Shown here: positions 34,960 through 48,087 of the stretch, piece by piece
Layout: every line of letters starts with the position of its first letter
How positions within the stretch are numbered: the first letter of the stretch is position 1
Assembly (NCBI GenBank): GCA_038503035.1
Contig: JAVSML010024271.1
Span: forward strand, 248,001-312,000
Direction: 5' to 3'
Source of the DNA: Crocodylus rhombifer
Lineage: Eukaryota; Chordata; Crocodylia; Crocodylidae
Length of the DNA: 64,000 bases
Program-made: the position numbers and the translations under genes
Notes under the pieces: model-generated
Databases searched by the model: none
Told to the model about the DNA's origin: nothing
Seen by the model: only the letters and a program-made list of their open reading frames with translations

Positions 34960-35240
34960 CCAATTTGGTATGACCCTTTTTTTGGCTTATAAAGTGCATT
35001 TAAGTTTAAATGGGTACAGCTCGCTAAAACTACCCAGATCACTCAATATGATTACTTTGTTCTCAATATTAACTACCCCCCTCCACCAATCCATGCATCT
35101 TCCACATTTTATCAGTGCTGATTTTACATTTGCCTCCAGATGACTAACAACATTGTCAAATTGCATTGGGCCCAGCATTGATTTCTGAAAAATCCCAGAA
35201 TAAAATACCAAACTTCTGCTCTTTGTTCCTCGTAAGAAAT
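34960..35240 (-). pseudogene. CR1-like LINE reverse transcriptase scrap
   Basis: The minus strand encodes S-M-L-G-P-M-Q-F (consensus S.LGPVLFN), followed by S-H-L-E-A-N-V-K-S-A-L-I-K and I-I-L-S-D-L-G-S. This parallels 'ISDLEANVKSTLIKFADDTK...I..DL..L' of CR1, although the FADD box itself is lost. About 280 bp remain. Confidence 0.5.
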
Positions 35241-35533
35241 AACCTTCCTACAAATTTCATTTTCATTAACAAATTTAATCTCCTTTCACTATTTTTATCA
35301 TCTACAGGTTAACCAGCTTTGTTGTCCTCAAATTAATTTTGTCTTCTCCTTTAGGAGGACAGAAAACTGAGGCAGAAGCAGAGAAAACAATAATGTGCAT
35401 TTTTCAATAAAAAAACTTTTCTAACTGTTTCACCTGGTTCTGTTTTGGGACATTGTGGGCAAAATGAACCCACTCCCTACATGTCTGGTAAAAATCAGAT
35501 GAGAATCATGAGATCTACCCTATTATTTTTGGC

Positions 35534-36224
35534 CAGTGGTCCTCAACCCTTTATAGACTCAAGCCACACCTCAGAAAATATCAGCTCTTAGCTTTCCCCC
35601 TTTTTTTATTACAAAAAAATACTAGAGCAATTCTTGTGCTACAAAGAACTCAGATGGACCACAGCAGGGCAGAATATTTTAATGCTATGGATTCCTATTT
35701 GAAATGTATGGCTGCATCCAGACAAGAGCGGCCATGTGGTATGTGGCACCACAGACCCATCTGCATCGCCACACACTGCACATTCAGGCATTTCCCAAGC
35801 TGCTACCTTGAAGCATGGGGTTTTGGGGGAAATTTTTGACCCCAGGATATCCCAGGGTCAAAAAAACTGATGCGGAAAAAAAGCGGGGTGGTGCACATGG
35901 TGGCAGCATGCACCACCGAAAACTAGAGCCTGGCCAGCCAGGCTGAGTACAGTAGTGGGTGCAGCTTCCCCAGCCCCAGATGGCCCCAGCCTCCCCGACC
36001 CCATGAAAGGTAAACTGCCACGTACCAGAGTTTGGCACAGATGTTTTTTGGGGACAAGCAGCAATGGCATAAGATGTGCCAAACGCCCACGCACATCTGG
36101 ATGCGGCCTGTGGGTTTATCTTGTGAATCATGTCTGCACACCTCCCCATGCTAACACTGGTGGCACCACATGGTAATCCTGAAAGGATTTCAGGGCACCA
36201 TGGCACTCTGGCTGAGAACCACTA
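35534..36224. mobile_element. hAT-like element (outer) containing a nested MITE
   Basis: The left end CAGTGGTCCTCAACCC pairs with the right end GGCTGAGAACCACTA. The insertion 35710-36108 splits it. The duplication is not convincing (TTTTTGGC and CATTAGAC). Confidence 0.55.
35710..36108. mobile_element. Nested MITE, same terminal type as 6896-7113
   Basis: The left end GGCTGCATCCAGACAAGAGC pairs with the right end GCACATCTGGATGCGGCC. The GC-rich interior contains the mirrored phrases TTTTTGACCC and GGGTCAAAAA near 35835-35866. It is non-coding. Confidence 0.55.
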
Positions 36225-36249
36225 CATTAGACTGTTGATGTGTTCTTCA

Positions 36250-36700
36250 GCATGGACTTGAGTGCATCTACATATGCTATGACAGTCATGCAATAAACTC
36301 CGAAGCAGTTTACACTGGAGTTAACTTCTCCCAGGTGGAGAGTCTACACATGCACCCAACCACAGGAATTAGAGCTGGGATGGAGCAGTCCTGGTGCTGG
36401 CAAGGGACACAGCAAGTCAGCCCTGGGCTCTGCATGGCAGCATCAAGTGGTGGAGAGGCTGACAGGAGCTGGGGATCTGGCCCACAGCTGGCTGGGCAGA
36501 CCAGACACAATTTTTGCCCAGTGGTCACCATCCACACAAACTTTTGATTGTAGTTAATTACTCTGCCATAAGACACTACTGTCCACAGAGGAGTTAATGA
36601 ATTTACTGCACCCTAATACAGGCACATGTGGACAGTAGTGCTTTACTGCAGAGCTAATTAGTCAACTCAGTAGAAAAGTACACGTGTAGATGCACCCAGT
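36250..36700. mobile_element. Harbinger-like MITE
   Basis: The left end GAGTGCATCTACATATGC pairs with the right end GTACACGTGTAGATGCACCC. The subterminal ACTGCAGAGCTAATTAG resembles the ends of the transposase-carrying element 30603-32597. It is about 450 bp and non-coding. Confidence 0.55.
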
Positions 36701-37299
36701 GACAGCATATCTTGAGCAAGCCACTACCAGGCCCTTCCTTTAACGCACTGTCTCTTGATGAGAGCTGTTTCATCAAATCTTGTGCTGTCTCTAAACATTT
36801 TTTTTAAAGAATCTTATCAAAAAGACTGGCAGGAAAACTCCAGCACCAGTTGGAGCCCTGTCAACTGAGATCAACTGCAATGCTGTTTAACAGTCCCTAC
36901 TGCATCTGATAGCATGCCATTCACAGGCATAATGTCCTCAACTCTCAAATTCCTCAACTCTCAAATTCATTTTTTTCCTTGATTAAAGAGGAAGGAAGTC
37001 TGATTCACAGTGAAAATTATCCAGGCTGATATATTTAGTGTCCATTCTCGGAAGAAAATTATGTACACAGACACACATGCACGCACGCACACGTACACCC
37101 CTCTCAAATGGAGTACAATCTTTGCCATGCTCTCCAAGCATAACTGCAATCTTAGTTGGTCAGTTTTCCATGAAGCAAACAGTTATTTTAAAAGCTCTAT
37201 AATTCTATTTTTGCCACACACAAAATTGTAATATTTGCACTGATTTTAATTTCTCCTTGTATGATCACATATTAAAACAAGTTTAAATACGCCATTCAA

Positions 37300-40200
37300 A
37301 TCAGATATAAATTATACAGATTTAAATGTCAAGTGTATTACGTAGAATCCTAGTACGTTCCAATTTCACATTTTTTGTTTTGTTTTGTTCTTTATTTTAA
37401 AATCTGAAATACTAACTTTATCAAGTGTGTATTATCTCATTAAGTCTTTGAAGCCAGCCTTGTTTTAAAAAAAGCCATATAAAAATTTCAGGGAAAAAAC
37501 TCAACAAGGTAGAAAATCAAAGCAAATACTTCAATAATTTTCTATTTCCCTGCAGAGGTCTCAGAGAGATCTCTCTTTTCTTTCTCAACAACCAAACCAT
37601 ATTTTACTAAAAAGAAGGAGAATGATGGGGAGAATGGGGAGAAAGAAAAAGAGAGAGAGTTGTGCCTGTGCAAGCATGGTTGGGATAGTAATACCTTTAA
37701 GAAATTCAACCACCCATGTTTTAATAATTCAGGTCATACAGCCTTGTGCAGTTTAAAAGTAGAATTACTTTTAAAGAATACATATTTCCTCGGAGCTATG
37801 TTACATATTTCCTTTTAATGTATCATATTGCAGAAACAGCTGAAATGAACGTCTAGACATCAAAAACAGTCTTTATTCCCACCTACTGCTTTTTTACCTC
37901 AGGCATCAAAACTAATGAAACCTATTATCCAGAACACTGAGTTCAGTAACCACATTGGCCACTGCAAATATGAAAAAAACACTCTGGGACAGGACTAGTT
38001 ATTCAGCCATTAAAATTACTGAAAATCAATTTCTTGCTGCACACTACAGAAATACTGACAGATTAAAGGCAGGCACATGGGACAAGAAGATTACTTCCAG
38101 GGAAGATTACTATGTCAAACTGCTAAAGAGGGTGTTATTCTGCATCAAGGGTTCATATATGGTATAATATATGCTCCCTTTTGCCCTTTGATAGTCAGTT
38201 TCTTCTTTAAACTATGTAAGATAAGGAATAGTTTTTAAAAAATGTAGATCCGTTTTAAAAACCAAAGGCATTGCCAAATGATTGCATGGAACAAAAGCAG
38301 AAGTGTAATTACGAAAAGAAAACATTTATTTTTTCATTTTAATTTTTATTAAATATGCCCCCTGAAACTGTATTTCAAAAGACAAAGCAGCTTTTAGAAC
38401 TACCGACATTTCTAAAAAAAGTGACTTGGAAAAAGTAACATAGCAGTGTAATGCTACATTAATTCTGAAATACTGGATTATACCCATAAAAAATCCAATT
38501 AAATGCAATGCTGTTGATCGATCACTGTTATGCTCCCATTGATCACCCTGTAAAATTTGTGTTTGAAGTCATTAGTGGCTAAATGGACTTACTACTTACT
38601 TACATCAGATTCAACCCACTTAGAGCTTTAATTTCCTTGCACCAATTGTGATTACAGAAAAAAATTTGCATTGCTTACTCTTAGACTGAAAATATATTTT
38701 AACTCTCTCCCTTCTCCTCCAGGCACCTTTATCAGTCAAGGAAGCATAATATAAAATAAATGTTTTCCAAAATGCTCTATTTGTTTTGACCTATTTGCAA
38801 ATAGAGGTGATGTGAAGCCCTGAGAATATGCAGTGCACACACACTAGCACGTCACAATTTTAACAATGTAATGTCCTTTGAAGGTATCTTTAACAGCATG
38901 TGCTCAGCAACAGTTCCAGGAAAATCAGAATTTTAATGAAGTCTTCTTTCTGCAGAGTATTGCTGTTCAGACATGACCCGAGTTAGCATTTCAATGGAGT
39001 ACAATTTTCTACATAAAGCCTGTAAACTTTCAAGCAAAGGAAACTATAAAACTGAAGGGGTCACATTTTTGGATAAATTAAATAACGCCTTCAATAGACA
39101 ACAGCTGTTGAATATTGCCAGGATGGAACCTTAACTGGTGCAAAATGAGACACTAATTAGCATAATAGCTGTTGGCTTGAGAAGGAGACCATCTTTAGGT
39201 ACATTCATTTGGATTATGTGAACACTATGTAAACTACTATTGTAATATAACTTCTTCACTACTGTAATGTACCAAACGCAGTACTACAAAATTCTCCTTG
39301 GCATACAAGATATGTACTGACAGATTCTCTCCATTTTCTCACTCTCACATTCCCTAACTCTCTTCTCCTTCAGCACCTCCAGTATTTTTTTTTATTAAGC
39401 AAAATAAATGACAGAGGTATATAAAATTTTGTAAATATTCAATAAGTACTTTCAGATGCATAATGCTTTAAAAACTGCCACTAGTGTTTCAGACATATAA
39501 AATATCCACTCACTTCTAGCTGTTTGGAGATTTACTGAAAAAAAAATCTGAAGAATAACTGGTTTATTGAAGAAAACCAAACTTAATACGTATAAAATCA
39601 CTGTTAACAAAAGGTCCTTGGAAAAGTAGAGTCAAAGTCTGCTTTCCATAATAGCACACAACATTAGGTATTCCAGAGAAACAACTGGCTCATTTAAGAG
39701 ATGTAAAACAAAATGCTCCCAAAGACGTTTCCAAAAAAAACCCGGTAAGTGTTTTGTGCCAAACACCTCTTACAGTCACCATTTTTTCCACAGGAAAGAC
39801 TGTGATGCTTTTTCACCAAAAAAAAGTAAGATACTGCAGAACTGAACACCTCCCTTCTACATATTTCTAGAGGAGGAAAAACAACTGGGGAAAAGCATGT
39901 GGTGTGCAACAATATCAGACTCCAAAATCATTCTGCTTTTAATTATGGAGAATGAAATTTAGCAGAAATGTCCTAATGTAGAATATGTTTCCATCTACCC
40001 CAATATTTTACATTCTGTTTACAGTACTTTTCACTGAGAAATTATTTATGCTAGTTGACAGAGGCAGCTCTCCCATTGGGCAAGCCCAGCCCACCCATCC
40101 TACATCAAGATGAGCTAACAGTAAAAAGGTGAGCAGGAGGGTGGAAACAACTCTAAAGCAGGTAAGAGAAAAGGGATCCCTCTCTCTTTACAAGCACAAA

Positions 40201-43200
40201 AATCAAACTAATTTTGTATAAATGTACTGTTTTTGCCAGAATTTCCAGAAGCTGCCTATGCAATTGCATTTTCTTCTTTCCATTCCTCCTTAAGCACAGA
40301 GCAGGGAAGGACTGTTGTTAGAAAAAAAATGTGTTTATATTTATCCATATTTGGAAAGCAAACAAAATCATAAACATTTTCCTCAGCTATAAAGCATGTA
40401 AGACTTCATTATCAATTATAATGCTATTTGAGAAGCCAAGGCTGGTTAATATGTTTTCCTTTCTTCACTTATCAGATGCAGGTTTTTTTCAATTGTGTGG
40501 CCAAAGAAAAACCAACCACTTTTAAACTTAAATTCTGACAAGCCGAGCCCCTGAAAAGCCTTTTACTCTAGACCAGAACAGTTGTCAGTCACTAATGTTA
40601 TAGCAATGGTGAGTAATCCCTGCAGCTGTACTGATTGAAATGCAGCTGTCTCATTAGCATTCCCTCACCACCCCCCACTTATCCAGCATTTCTATGCTTG
40701 CTACAATAATCTTAAAGAGCATTTTACAGGAGGTTTAGCCCTAGCTAAGGGCACTCTGCAGCATGACCAAGAGAACATGGAAACACGATTCATTAGACAC
40801 GCCTGGAGTGATAACAATAGAGCTGCTTCTTGCTGCCTTTCATTTCTTACACTGTGCTTATACTAATGCATTCTCGTTACACAACAAGCACATTTAGCGA
40901 CAGGAAAAACTAGAATTACCTTTCAGTAAGACAGTATTTTTTTTGCTACCTAAAATGCTTGCAGGCCACCACAATTATTTTCTAAACTAACCTGTTAAAA
41001 TTGTAAATGTAGCAAAACACAAAACCCCCAAAGCATCCAATAAAACTACTTATTTATAGGAAGGTCTCTGTTATGTCTCTATAATCTATTCAGTGCTCCT
41101 AACAACTATTTTCATCACCTTTTCCCAGCAAGCATGCATTTAGCAAAAGAACCTGAAAAAATGCTGCTCTAAGCTAATATTTTTTGTCATTTAATTGTTA
41201 TTAGCTTCCGCTTCTCCCTAAATATTGCAGTTAAATTTTTATTTCTCCTCTTTTCATTTACTACTGATCTATCCCACAGTCTATAATCATTTCCTCCCCT
41301 GTGTAATGTTCATTTCCTTCTTTCCTTCCTTTATACGTTTCTGCCACAAAGATGTTTTCAGATTTAAAAAAATAATATTTCTGAGCAGAAAGCCTGGTGA
41401 TTTTTTTTTTAAAATATTTTAAATGTTATACCCTGACAAAATATGATTTTGATTAAAACCAGGAACAGAGAAAAAATAACTGTTTTCCAGAATTACATTT
41501 CAAACTCATATTACACAAGGCAACAGGTAAAGTTTTAGTTTACATAAAATCTAACGGGTTTTAAATTTGAAACCAAGCCATACATTTCATTACATAGACA
41601 AAATGCAAGGTTTTTTCTTCTTACATTTTGATCAATTTTTTTTGTGAGAATTCAAATAACTGTTTTGACTGTTTTCCAGCTGATACATAAATATCATAAA
41701 GTATTACTTAAAGAATGCTCTTTTATGGGGCTGGGGCACAACTGGCATAAAAAGAAACGCTTTACACTTTATTAGTTTTCATTTACTGGACTATTGAAGT
41801 TCAGTGTAGCATTTTACATTATGAAAGAATTACAAAGAGGAACACTGCAATCTGCTTCCTGGAAGATGTGCTTAAACAGAACTCCAGAAATAAGCTAAAT
41901 ATAAAAACAGAATGTAAAAATTTAAGAAGTAGAACTTTAACCATAGCAACAGAATCTAATCCAACACTAATGATAAAATCTAGCTGTTTTAACTGACAGA
42001 CTTAAGCAATAATTTTATTTTGTAAAGTTTCAATTTTATGTTTTAGGACCAGCCATAATGCAACATCCATCAATGAGGTGTTCTCAAGGTCAAACCGATG
42101 GCTTTCACTTAAAGTACAGCATTTTCTGAAAAGTAACGTATTATTTTTGGACCTGCAGTTTTGTTCCAGAAGTCTGTTAGAATTTAAAATACACTTTCAT
42201 TTATTTACACATAAAAGGAATATTTGAAATATTTTTAAATTGCTTGTTATTTTTTAAAATCTCAGCTCTACTTTCATGCCTTCTCCTTCATGTGAATCCG
42301 CACAAAGATAATAAAAGATACTAACCATCATTACTGCACACACAAAACAGTCAAGGCTTTAGAGATACTGTCCATAATTTTTTTAAATTTTGTTTACTCT
42401 CTATTGTTGGCAATACTCCCTGAGAACCACGACAAATTATTTTGTTCTTTTCCACTGGGCAAATCTTGATTTTATTTTGTCCTACACAAATTGAGCTGGA
42501 ATTGAAATAATAGTTTTTCTACCAATGCAGACTGAGGTTTTACCAAAAAATATACACTTTTGATGGTGTAACAGTAAAGAATATGAATTAGGTCTTTGAA
42601 TGCATTTAATTAATTCCTGCTGGAGAGACAGCAGAGGACATTAAAAATATTTAGTAACACCCTGAAAAATGATTACTTTAAGAAACACAACATGTACATT
42701 TTAAAATGAAATGAAAACCTAGATAAAAATCCCTTTTTAATTATAAAGATGTGGGAAATATGTTGATTATTAGCAAGGACACCATATTACTTTCAATAAA
42801 TACATCTACCCACCATAAAGATTTTATCAAGAAGCAGTAAAACACAAAGGTCACAGGTTCAATCCTCGTTTGGACTAGATCTCTTGAGGTCCCTTTCTTA
42901 CTTCTCTATGATCTATATCTAGAAGGTCAAACTATTCAGAGTCTAGTATTAAATCTGTAAAATGACATCATTTTGAGAAAATGGGCTAAACTAAGACGAC
43001 AGAAAGGCAACTTTAGATGCAAAGTCCCTGGAACCCTGGAGAGAGAAATTCTACCCAACCATTTAGGATTTCAGGATCTCCCCAGATTTGCATTTGTGAC
43101 CTCCTCTACTTCAAACAAGCACATATTCAGGTCGAAATCTTGCCTTAAAGTAGGATCTTACACAGACTGCAAACTGTCCATTACTAAGGAACCTCTTAAA

Positions 43201-43490
43201 ATTTATTCCAACCATGCAACTGGTAGGTTCTTGCAAAATGATTACTTGAACAGATATCAGAATTACCATAACTTTGGCAAAGTTCCTTTGTGCTATTGTT
43301 TTAGCTAAGGAGAGGGGACAAGTAAAAGAAGTCTTGCCCCACATGTGCAAAACAGGAAAGACTGGTGAGAAAAGAAACACGAACACTTAGAGCCCAATTC
43401 CCTCATGCAGCAATAGATTACAATATTTTGTCTGAGATAGCTTGGGAGTATGAACATTCTCTGGAAGTGGAATGCTAGCAGAAGATCAGG
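37300..43490. other. Transposon-poor AT-rich intronic block
   Basis: In about 6.2 kb I recognise no CR1, hAT or GC-rich insertion, in contrast to every neighbouring interval. It contains homeodomain-like cores such as CTAATTAGCATAATAG near 39153. No coding exon is seen. Regulatory function is only inferred from the lack of insertions. Confidence 0.4.
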
Positions 43491-43497
43491 CTTGTAC

Positions 43498-45271
43498 TCT
43501 ATGACTAAGTAGAGACAGTAAAAAGCCCGAGCCTATCAATTCCATCTCTGCAGCTTTCTGTAAACCACCTAGACTGAATGGATAAGAAAGTGAACGGACA
43601 TTCACCAGGCACCCAGACCCCTGCAGTGGCCTACACCAGGTGCCAGGGGTGATGGAGCACACCTCCCAGCCTACTGGCCACTGCAGAGCGCTGTGAGCTA
43701 TGCCCCCTTTTCTGCCTCTCACCAGCTGAGGAGTGGGCATGGGGGGAAACCCCCTCCCATTAGACCCCCCCCAGCTGGGGTGTCCACAGCACTGGGAAAA
43801 ACAGAAGGTAGGAAGCCCCCAGTGGGGCACTTCTCCCTCTCTCCCCTGGTGCCCAGAGCCAGTTCCCCTAACTACGCCCCCTCAAGTCAGGCAGGCTGGG
43901 TCATGGGGGGAACCATGCCCCATTTGGCACCAAACCCCCAGCTGGGTTCTCCCTGGCACAGAGGGAAGTGGGGAAAGGAGAACCTGTGTCCAGGAGGTGG
44001 GCTGATCGCTTGGCCATGCCCCTCCTTAGCTGGGGGGCCAGCAGCGGAACAAGTAAGGGGGAGGACTTCCCCTGCCTGGCTTTGGACACTCAGCTTGGCT
44101 GTATCAGGCACAAGGGGCAAAAAGCCCTCAGTAAGGGCAGTTTCCCCTCCCCCCCAACTCCCTCCTTAGCCGCCCTGGTGACTGCCCTGACTCCCAGATC
44201 AGGTGTGGGGATTAAAGCCCCCACTGCATGTTTCCCCATAGCTGGGAGCTGGGGTGATCACCCAGCCATGCCCCCTCCCCAGCCAATGGGCCAGCTGAGG
44301 AAGAAGTGCATGGGGAGGGTAACAAAGCCCCTCTGTCTCTCCCTTCTCCCCCATCCCAGACCCCCAGCTGGGCTGTGCCCAGCTCAGGATGAAGTGGAGT
44401 CTGCAGTGGGGGCTTTATTCCCCCCACCCAAGCTAGAAGCCAGGATCAGCTGGCCATGATTGCTCCCCAGCCGGCAGACCAGCTGAGGAGGGAGTCAGGG
44501 GAGAAATGCCCCCTCCCCCCAGACCTCCAGGTAGACTCTGTCCAGCACGGGGTGGGTGGGGGGCAGTGGGAGAGGTAGAAGAGGCCACAGTGGGGGCCAT
44601 TCCCCTCCCCCACTCAGCTGGCTGGAGGCTGGGGAGGGGGTGATTGCCCTGGCTCCCAGCTTGAGAGGGGGAGTAAGGCACACCCTGCAGGCTTCTCTGC
44701 AACTGGGAGCCAAGGTGATCACCTGGCCACACCCCCTACCTGGCCAGTGGGTCAGCTGAAGAGGAAGTAGTGGGAAAACAGTGCTTCCCCGCCCGGCTCT
44801 GGACCCCCAGCTGGGTTGTGCCCATCATGGAGGGGAAGGAGCCCAAAGTGGGGGCTTTACTCTCCTCACCCCAGCTGGCAGCTGGACTGATTCCTCTAGC
44901 CAAGGAGGGGGTGGGGCCAGGGGAATCCACCCGGCTTCTTGATGCCAGGGATGGAAGAGCCCTTCTGACAGCTGGGGCGCAGCCAGCCCTGCTCTGCTGA
45001 AACAGAGAGCACAGCCCAAGACTGCACAACATCCTGGGATGCTGGAAGAATGCGAGTTAAGTTGAATCGGGAGGGGATCTGGGACAGAAGTTCCACAAAT
45101 GTCTTGACCTAAATCAGGTAAGCCTGATACTACATGCATCCAGGTTTATCTTAAATTAGTTTCAAGCCATTTTGACAGAGTTTTAAATGCAGTGAACTTC
45201 TGTTCTGCTACAGATTTAAATGAGTTCCTGATCATTTAAACCAGTTTATATGTAACTTCTGTCCATAGCCC
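43498..45271 (+). mobile_element. Family B DNA transposon, long copy with internal tandem repeats
   Basis: The right end TAACTTCTGTCCATAGCCC, preceded by ACAGATTTAAATGAGTTCCT, matches other family B copies. The decayed left end (CTATGACTAAG..AGACAGTAAAAAGCC) matches GGGCTATGGACAGACATT...AAAAAGCC. The GC-rich interior is repetitive: CCCCAGCTGGG-type units recur near 43770, 43937, 44090, 44360, 44522 and 44806, giving a higher-order spacing of about 430 bp. Inverted units also occur (GGGGATTAAAGCCCCCACTG versus CAGTGGGGGCTTTA). No transposase is seen. Confidence 0.65.
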
Positions 45272-46263
45272 GTAATTGGTGAACTGCAAGTTAGATCCAG
45301 AACAAGCTGCCTACTGGTGCCCCAAAATGGTACTACAGAAGCAGCTGAACACCAGAACATAGAATTCCTGTAAACGGAGTACTTTTTTCACCTTAAGTCT
45401 AAAAATCACAAAGATTCTATTCTGTCAAAATAACCATTTTATCCACCAAAAAATGTTGGTGTCCTGTTACCTGGCAAAATCATCAAAATATATAGTTAGA
45501 ATGTGTCCACCTTGTGGGTGGGAGGGTCTCAATTTCTGGACTGGTATAGAAAATTGATGACAGAAAGAAAACCATTTATTCATGAGTATCAGAGGCACAC
45601 TCTTCTAAAATGGAAATCCTCAGAAATGTACAATATTCCAAGCTGTTGAAAGTTTCCAAAATTATACCTCTCCCAGTGGAGTACAAAGGTTACATACAAT
45701 ACTGATATACCAACTATAAGATTTTTCTTACCCTAATCAGTCGGATGAAGAGTACTTGTCATATATTCTATTTTCCACTCCTGCTCCTTAAACAGAAAGT
45801 GCTCTCTGATTCCCTGGAGAGTTTCTTATATGGAGAGCACAGGACTGAAACAGACTTTTTTAATGATTATTAAGCACTGAGAGGACCCATGTAGAGAAAA
45901 AAATGGAATGGCAATGGGCAAATAACTACTTTTACAATACAAATGTTTGTGCGCAGAACCTTTTTTAAAAATAAGAATTTCTTCTAAAGAATTACAGCGG
46001 AAGGGTAGGGTAGCCCCTTTAGAAATTAGCTGGTTCAGAGGCATGACCTTTCTTGGCACTAACCTACTTGATGGTATGTAGAGAAACCAGACTAAAGCAG
46101 TATATCTTTAGCAATATGCGACTGTATCATAAACTGGGACAACTAATACAAAGATATTTGGACTTGCATTTAAAACTTGAAAGTTCATAAGATTTAGTGA
46201 CATTATTCGATTTTTCATCTGCTTCTACATGTACAAAAATAAAAGGAATAAAAGCCTCTCTAC

Positions 46264-48087
46264 CAGGGGTTGGCAACAAACAGCCTGCAGACAGGATCAG
46301 GCCTGCAGAGCTAGAAGGTTTTGCTTCTGGTCATGCCTGTGCTGGGCAGCAAGGCTATGGACAGACATTCAAAAGCCTAAACCTGAACTGATTCAAGCTT
46401 TGCAGGTTAATCTAACCTGGCTAGGCTAAACTGATGTGAAACCAGACAGACATTCTCTCTGGACTGAGGAAATACAGCCATATGCCTGCAGTGGGTTCAG
46501 GCTAGAGCAGCCCTCCTTTCCCTTCTGCAGGGAGCTGAGCTGAGGGGGGCATGGCTAGGCCCCAGCAGGTCTCTCTCATTAGGGAGGCCTGCCTGCAGAG
46601 TCCCAGGCTTCCCCTACCGCCTTCCTGGCTGCTCAAGGGGCAGGAGTGTTGAAGCCCCCAGTAGCACTCTGAGGCAAAGGGGAGGGGGTACAGTGCATGC
46701 ATCTGTTGATGATATGGAGTTACACAATCTCCCTGCCTTTGTCATACTGTCTGCAGCAAACTGACAGCCAAGTAAGCCAGCTAGCTGGGGGCTATAGTGA
46801 GAAAGTCTTTATCACCCAATTAACAAAACAATAGTCTCTCTCCATTACGTCAAACTTCTTAAACAGCTTACCAGCTGACCTGTTTATTAGCTCCAAATAG
46901 CCCTAAGCATCACTGTTCTGTCTACCTGCCCCACTAAAATTTGAGACACACACACAGACACCTCTTGGCATTAGCTAATGTATCACATGCCTACTAGGGT
47001 CCGTGGTGCTGGGGTCCATGCTGTGGCAGATGGGACAGGGGGTGGGGGGAAATTTCCTGCTTGAGCAGCAAGGGGGAGGAGGTAGGGCAGGGGGAAGCCA
47101 GGGAGACCCTGCTGTGTCTCCATTTTCTGCTGGAGACTTGCGCAGCATTAGCTAGCACACCATATGCTGGCTACAGTCTTTGCTGTGACACAGAGAAGGA
47201 AGGGATTGCTGCTTAAGCAGTTAATGGTGAGAGGGGCACAGGGAAGCCAGCAGATCCTGGCTCCACATGTCTGCCGGAGCTCTGGCCAGACAGCAGAGGG
47301 GACAGGCCAGCCCTGCTGTGGAGCAGAGGGCTCTGCTCAGCCCAGAAAGCATGTCAGGATGCTGAGGGACTCTGATTTAACTTAAGGGGTCTGGGGCAGA
47401 CATTGCATAAACTGGTTGGAGCCAAATCACTTAAGTTTGATACTTACTACATTCAACCAGGTTTCTCTCAAACCAGTTTCAGCCATTTTCAAACTGGTTT
47501 ATATGCACTGAATATCTGTTCTGTTACAGGTTTAAACCAGTTTCTGATCACTTAAACCGTTTTATCTATAATGTCTGTCCCTAGCCCAAGGAGCTGTGTC
47601 CATATCAGCTTTGGTCCCCCTCCAGCTTTCAGCTTTCAACCTGTGGGGAACTGAGTCAGGGCTGAGCAACTGTACCTGCACCTTTATTGCAGCTGGAAAG
47701 CAGGAGAGGGGAGAAGGGAAGCGGCAACAGTGTGGACACAACTTCCAACTGGCCAAGCCATAGTTCAGTTCCCACCAGCTGGAAGCTGTGTTTGCACTGC
47801 AGCCGGGGAACAGGAAGTGAGGAGAACCAGCGAAGGCACAGGCGCAACTCTCAGATGCCTGGCCCCAGTACAGCTCCCCTCTAGCTGGAAGGCATGCTCG
47901 TGTCACAGCTGAGAAGTAGGGGCTTGAGAGAAGTAACAGCAGCACAGGTACAGCTCCCAGTTGCCTGGCCCTGCCACAGGCACAGTCAACCCTTCCCCTT
48001 CCACCTACTGGCAATGCACAGCCAAAGCCACCTGACCTGCACCAGACTATTTCAATCTGTGGCTTCTAAAGGTTGCTGGCCACTTCT
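46264..48087. mobile_element. hAT-like element (outer), interrupted by family B element
   Basis: The left end CAGGGGTTGGCAACAAACAG pairs with the right end AAAGGTTGCTGGCCACTTC. The outer body is 46264-46352 plus 47588-48087, and the second part is GC-rich and non-coding. The nested element is described separately. Confidence 0.55.
46353..47587 (+). mobile_element. Family B DNA transposon, nested
   Basis: The left end GGCTATGGACAGACATTC pairs with the right end ATAATGTCTGTCCCTAGCCC. The right subterminal ACAGGTTTAAACCAGTTTCTG is nearly identical to the 26158 copy, as is the interior GTGCATGCATCTGTTGATGA. The length of 1.24 kb suits a non-autonomous element. The flanks do not show a clear 8-bp duplication. 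Confidence 0.75.

Noticed and set aside
42848..42885. GGTTCAATCCTCG resembling a tRNA B box
   Set aside because: No A box at the right distance and no cloverleaf could be drawn, so it is not called a tRNA or SINE.
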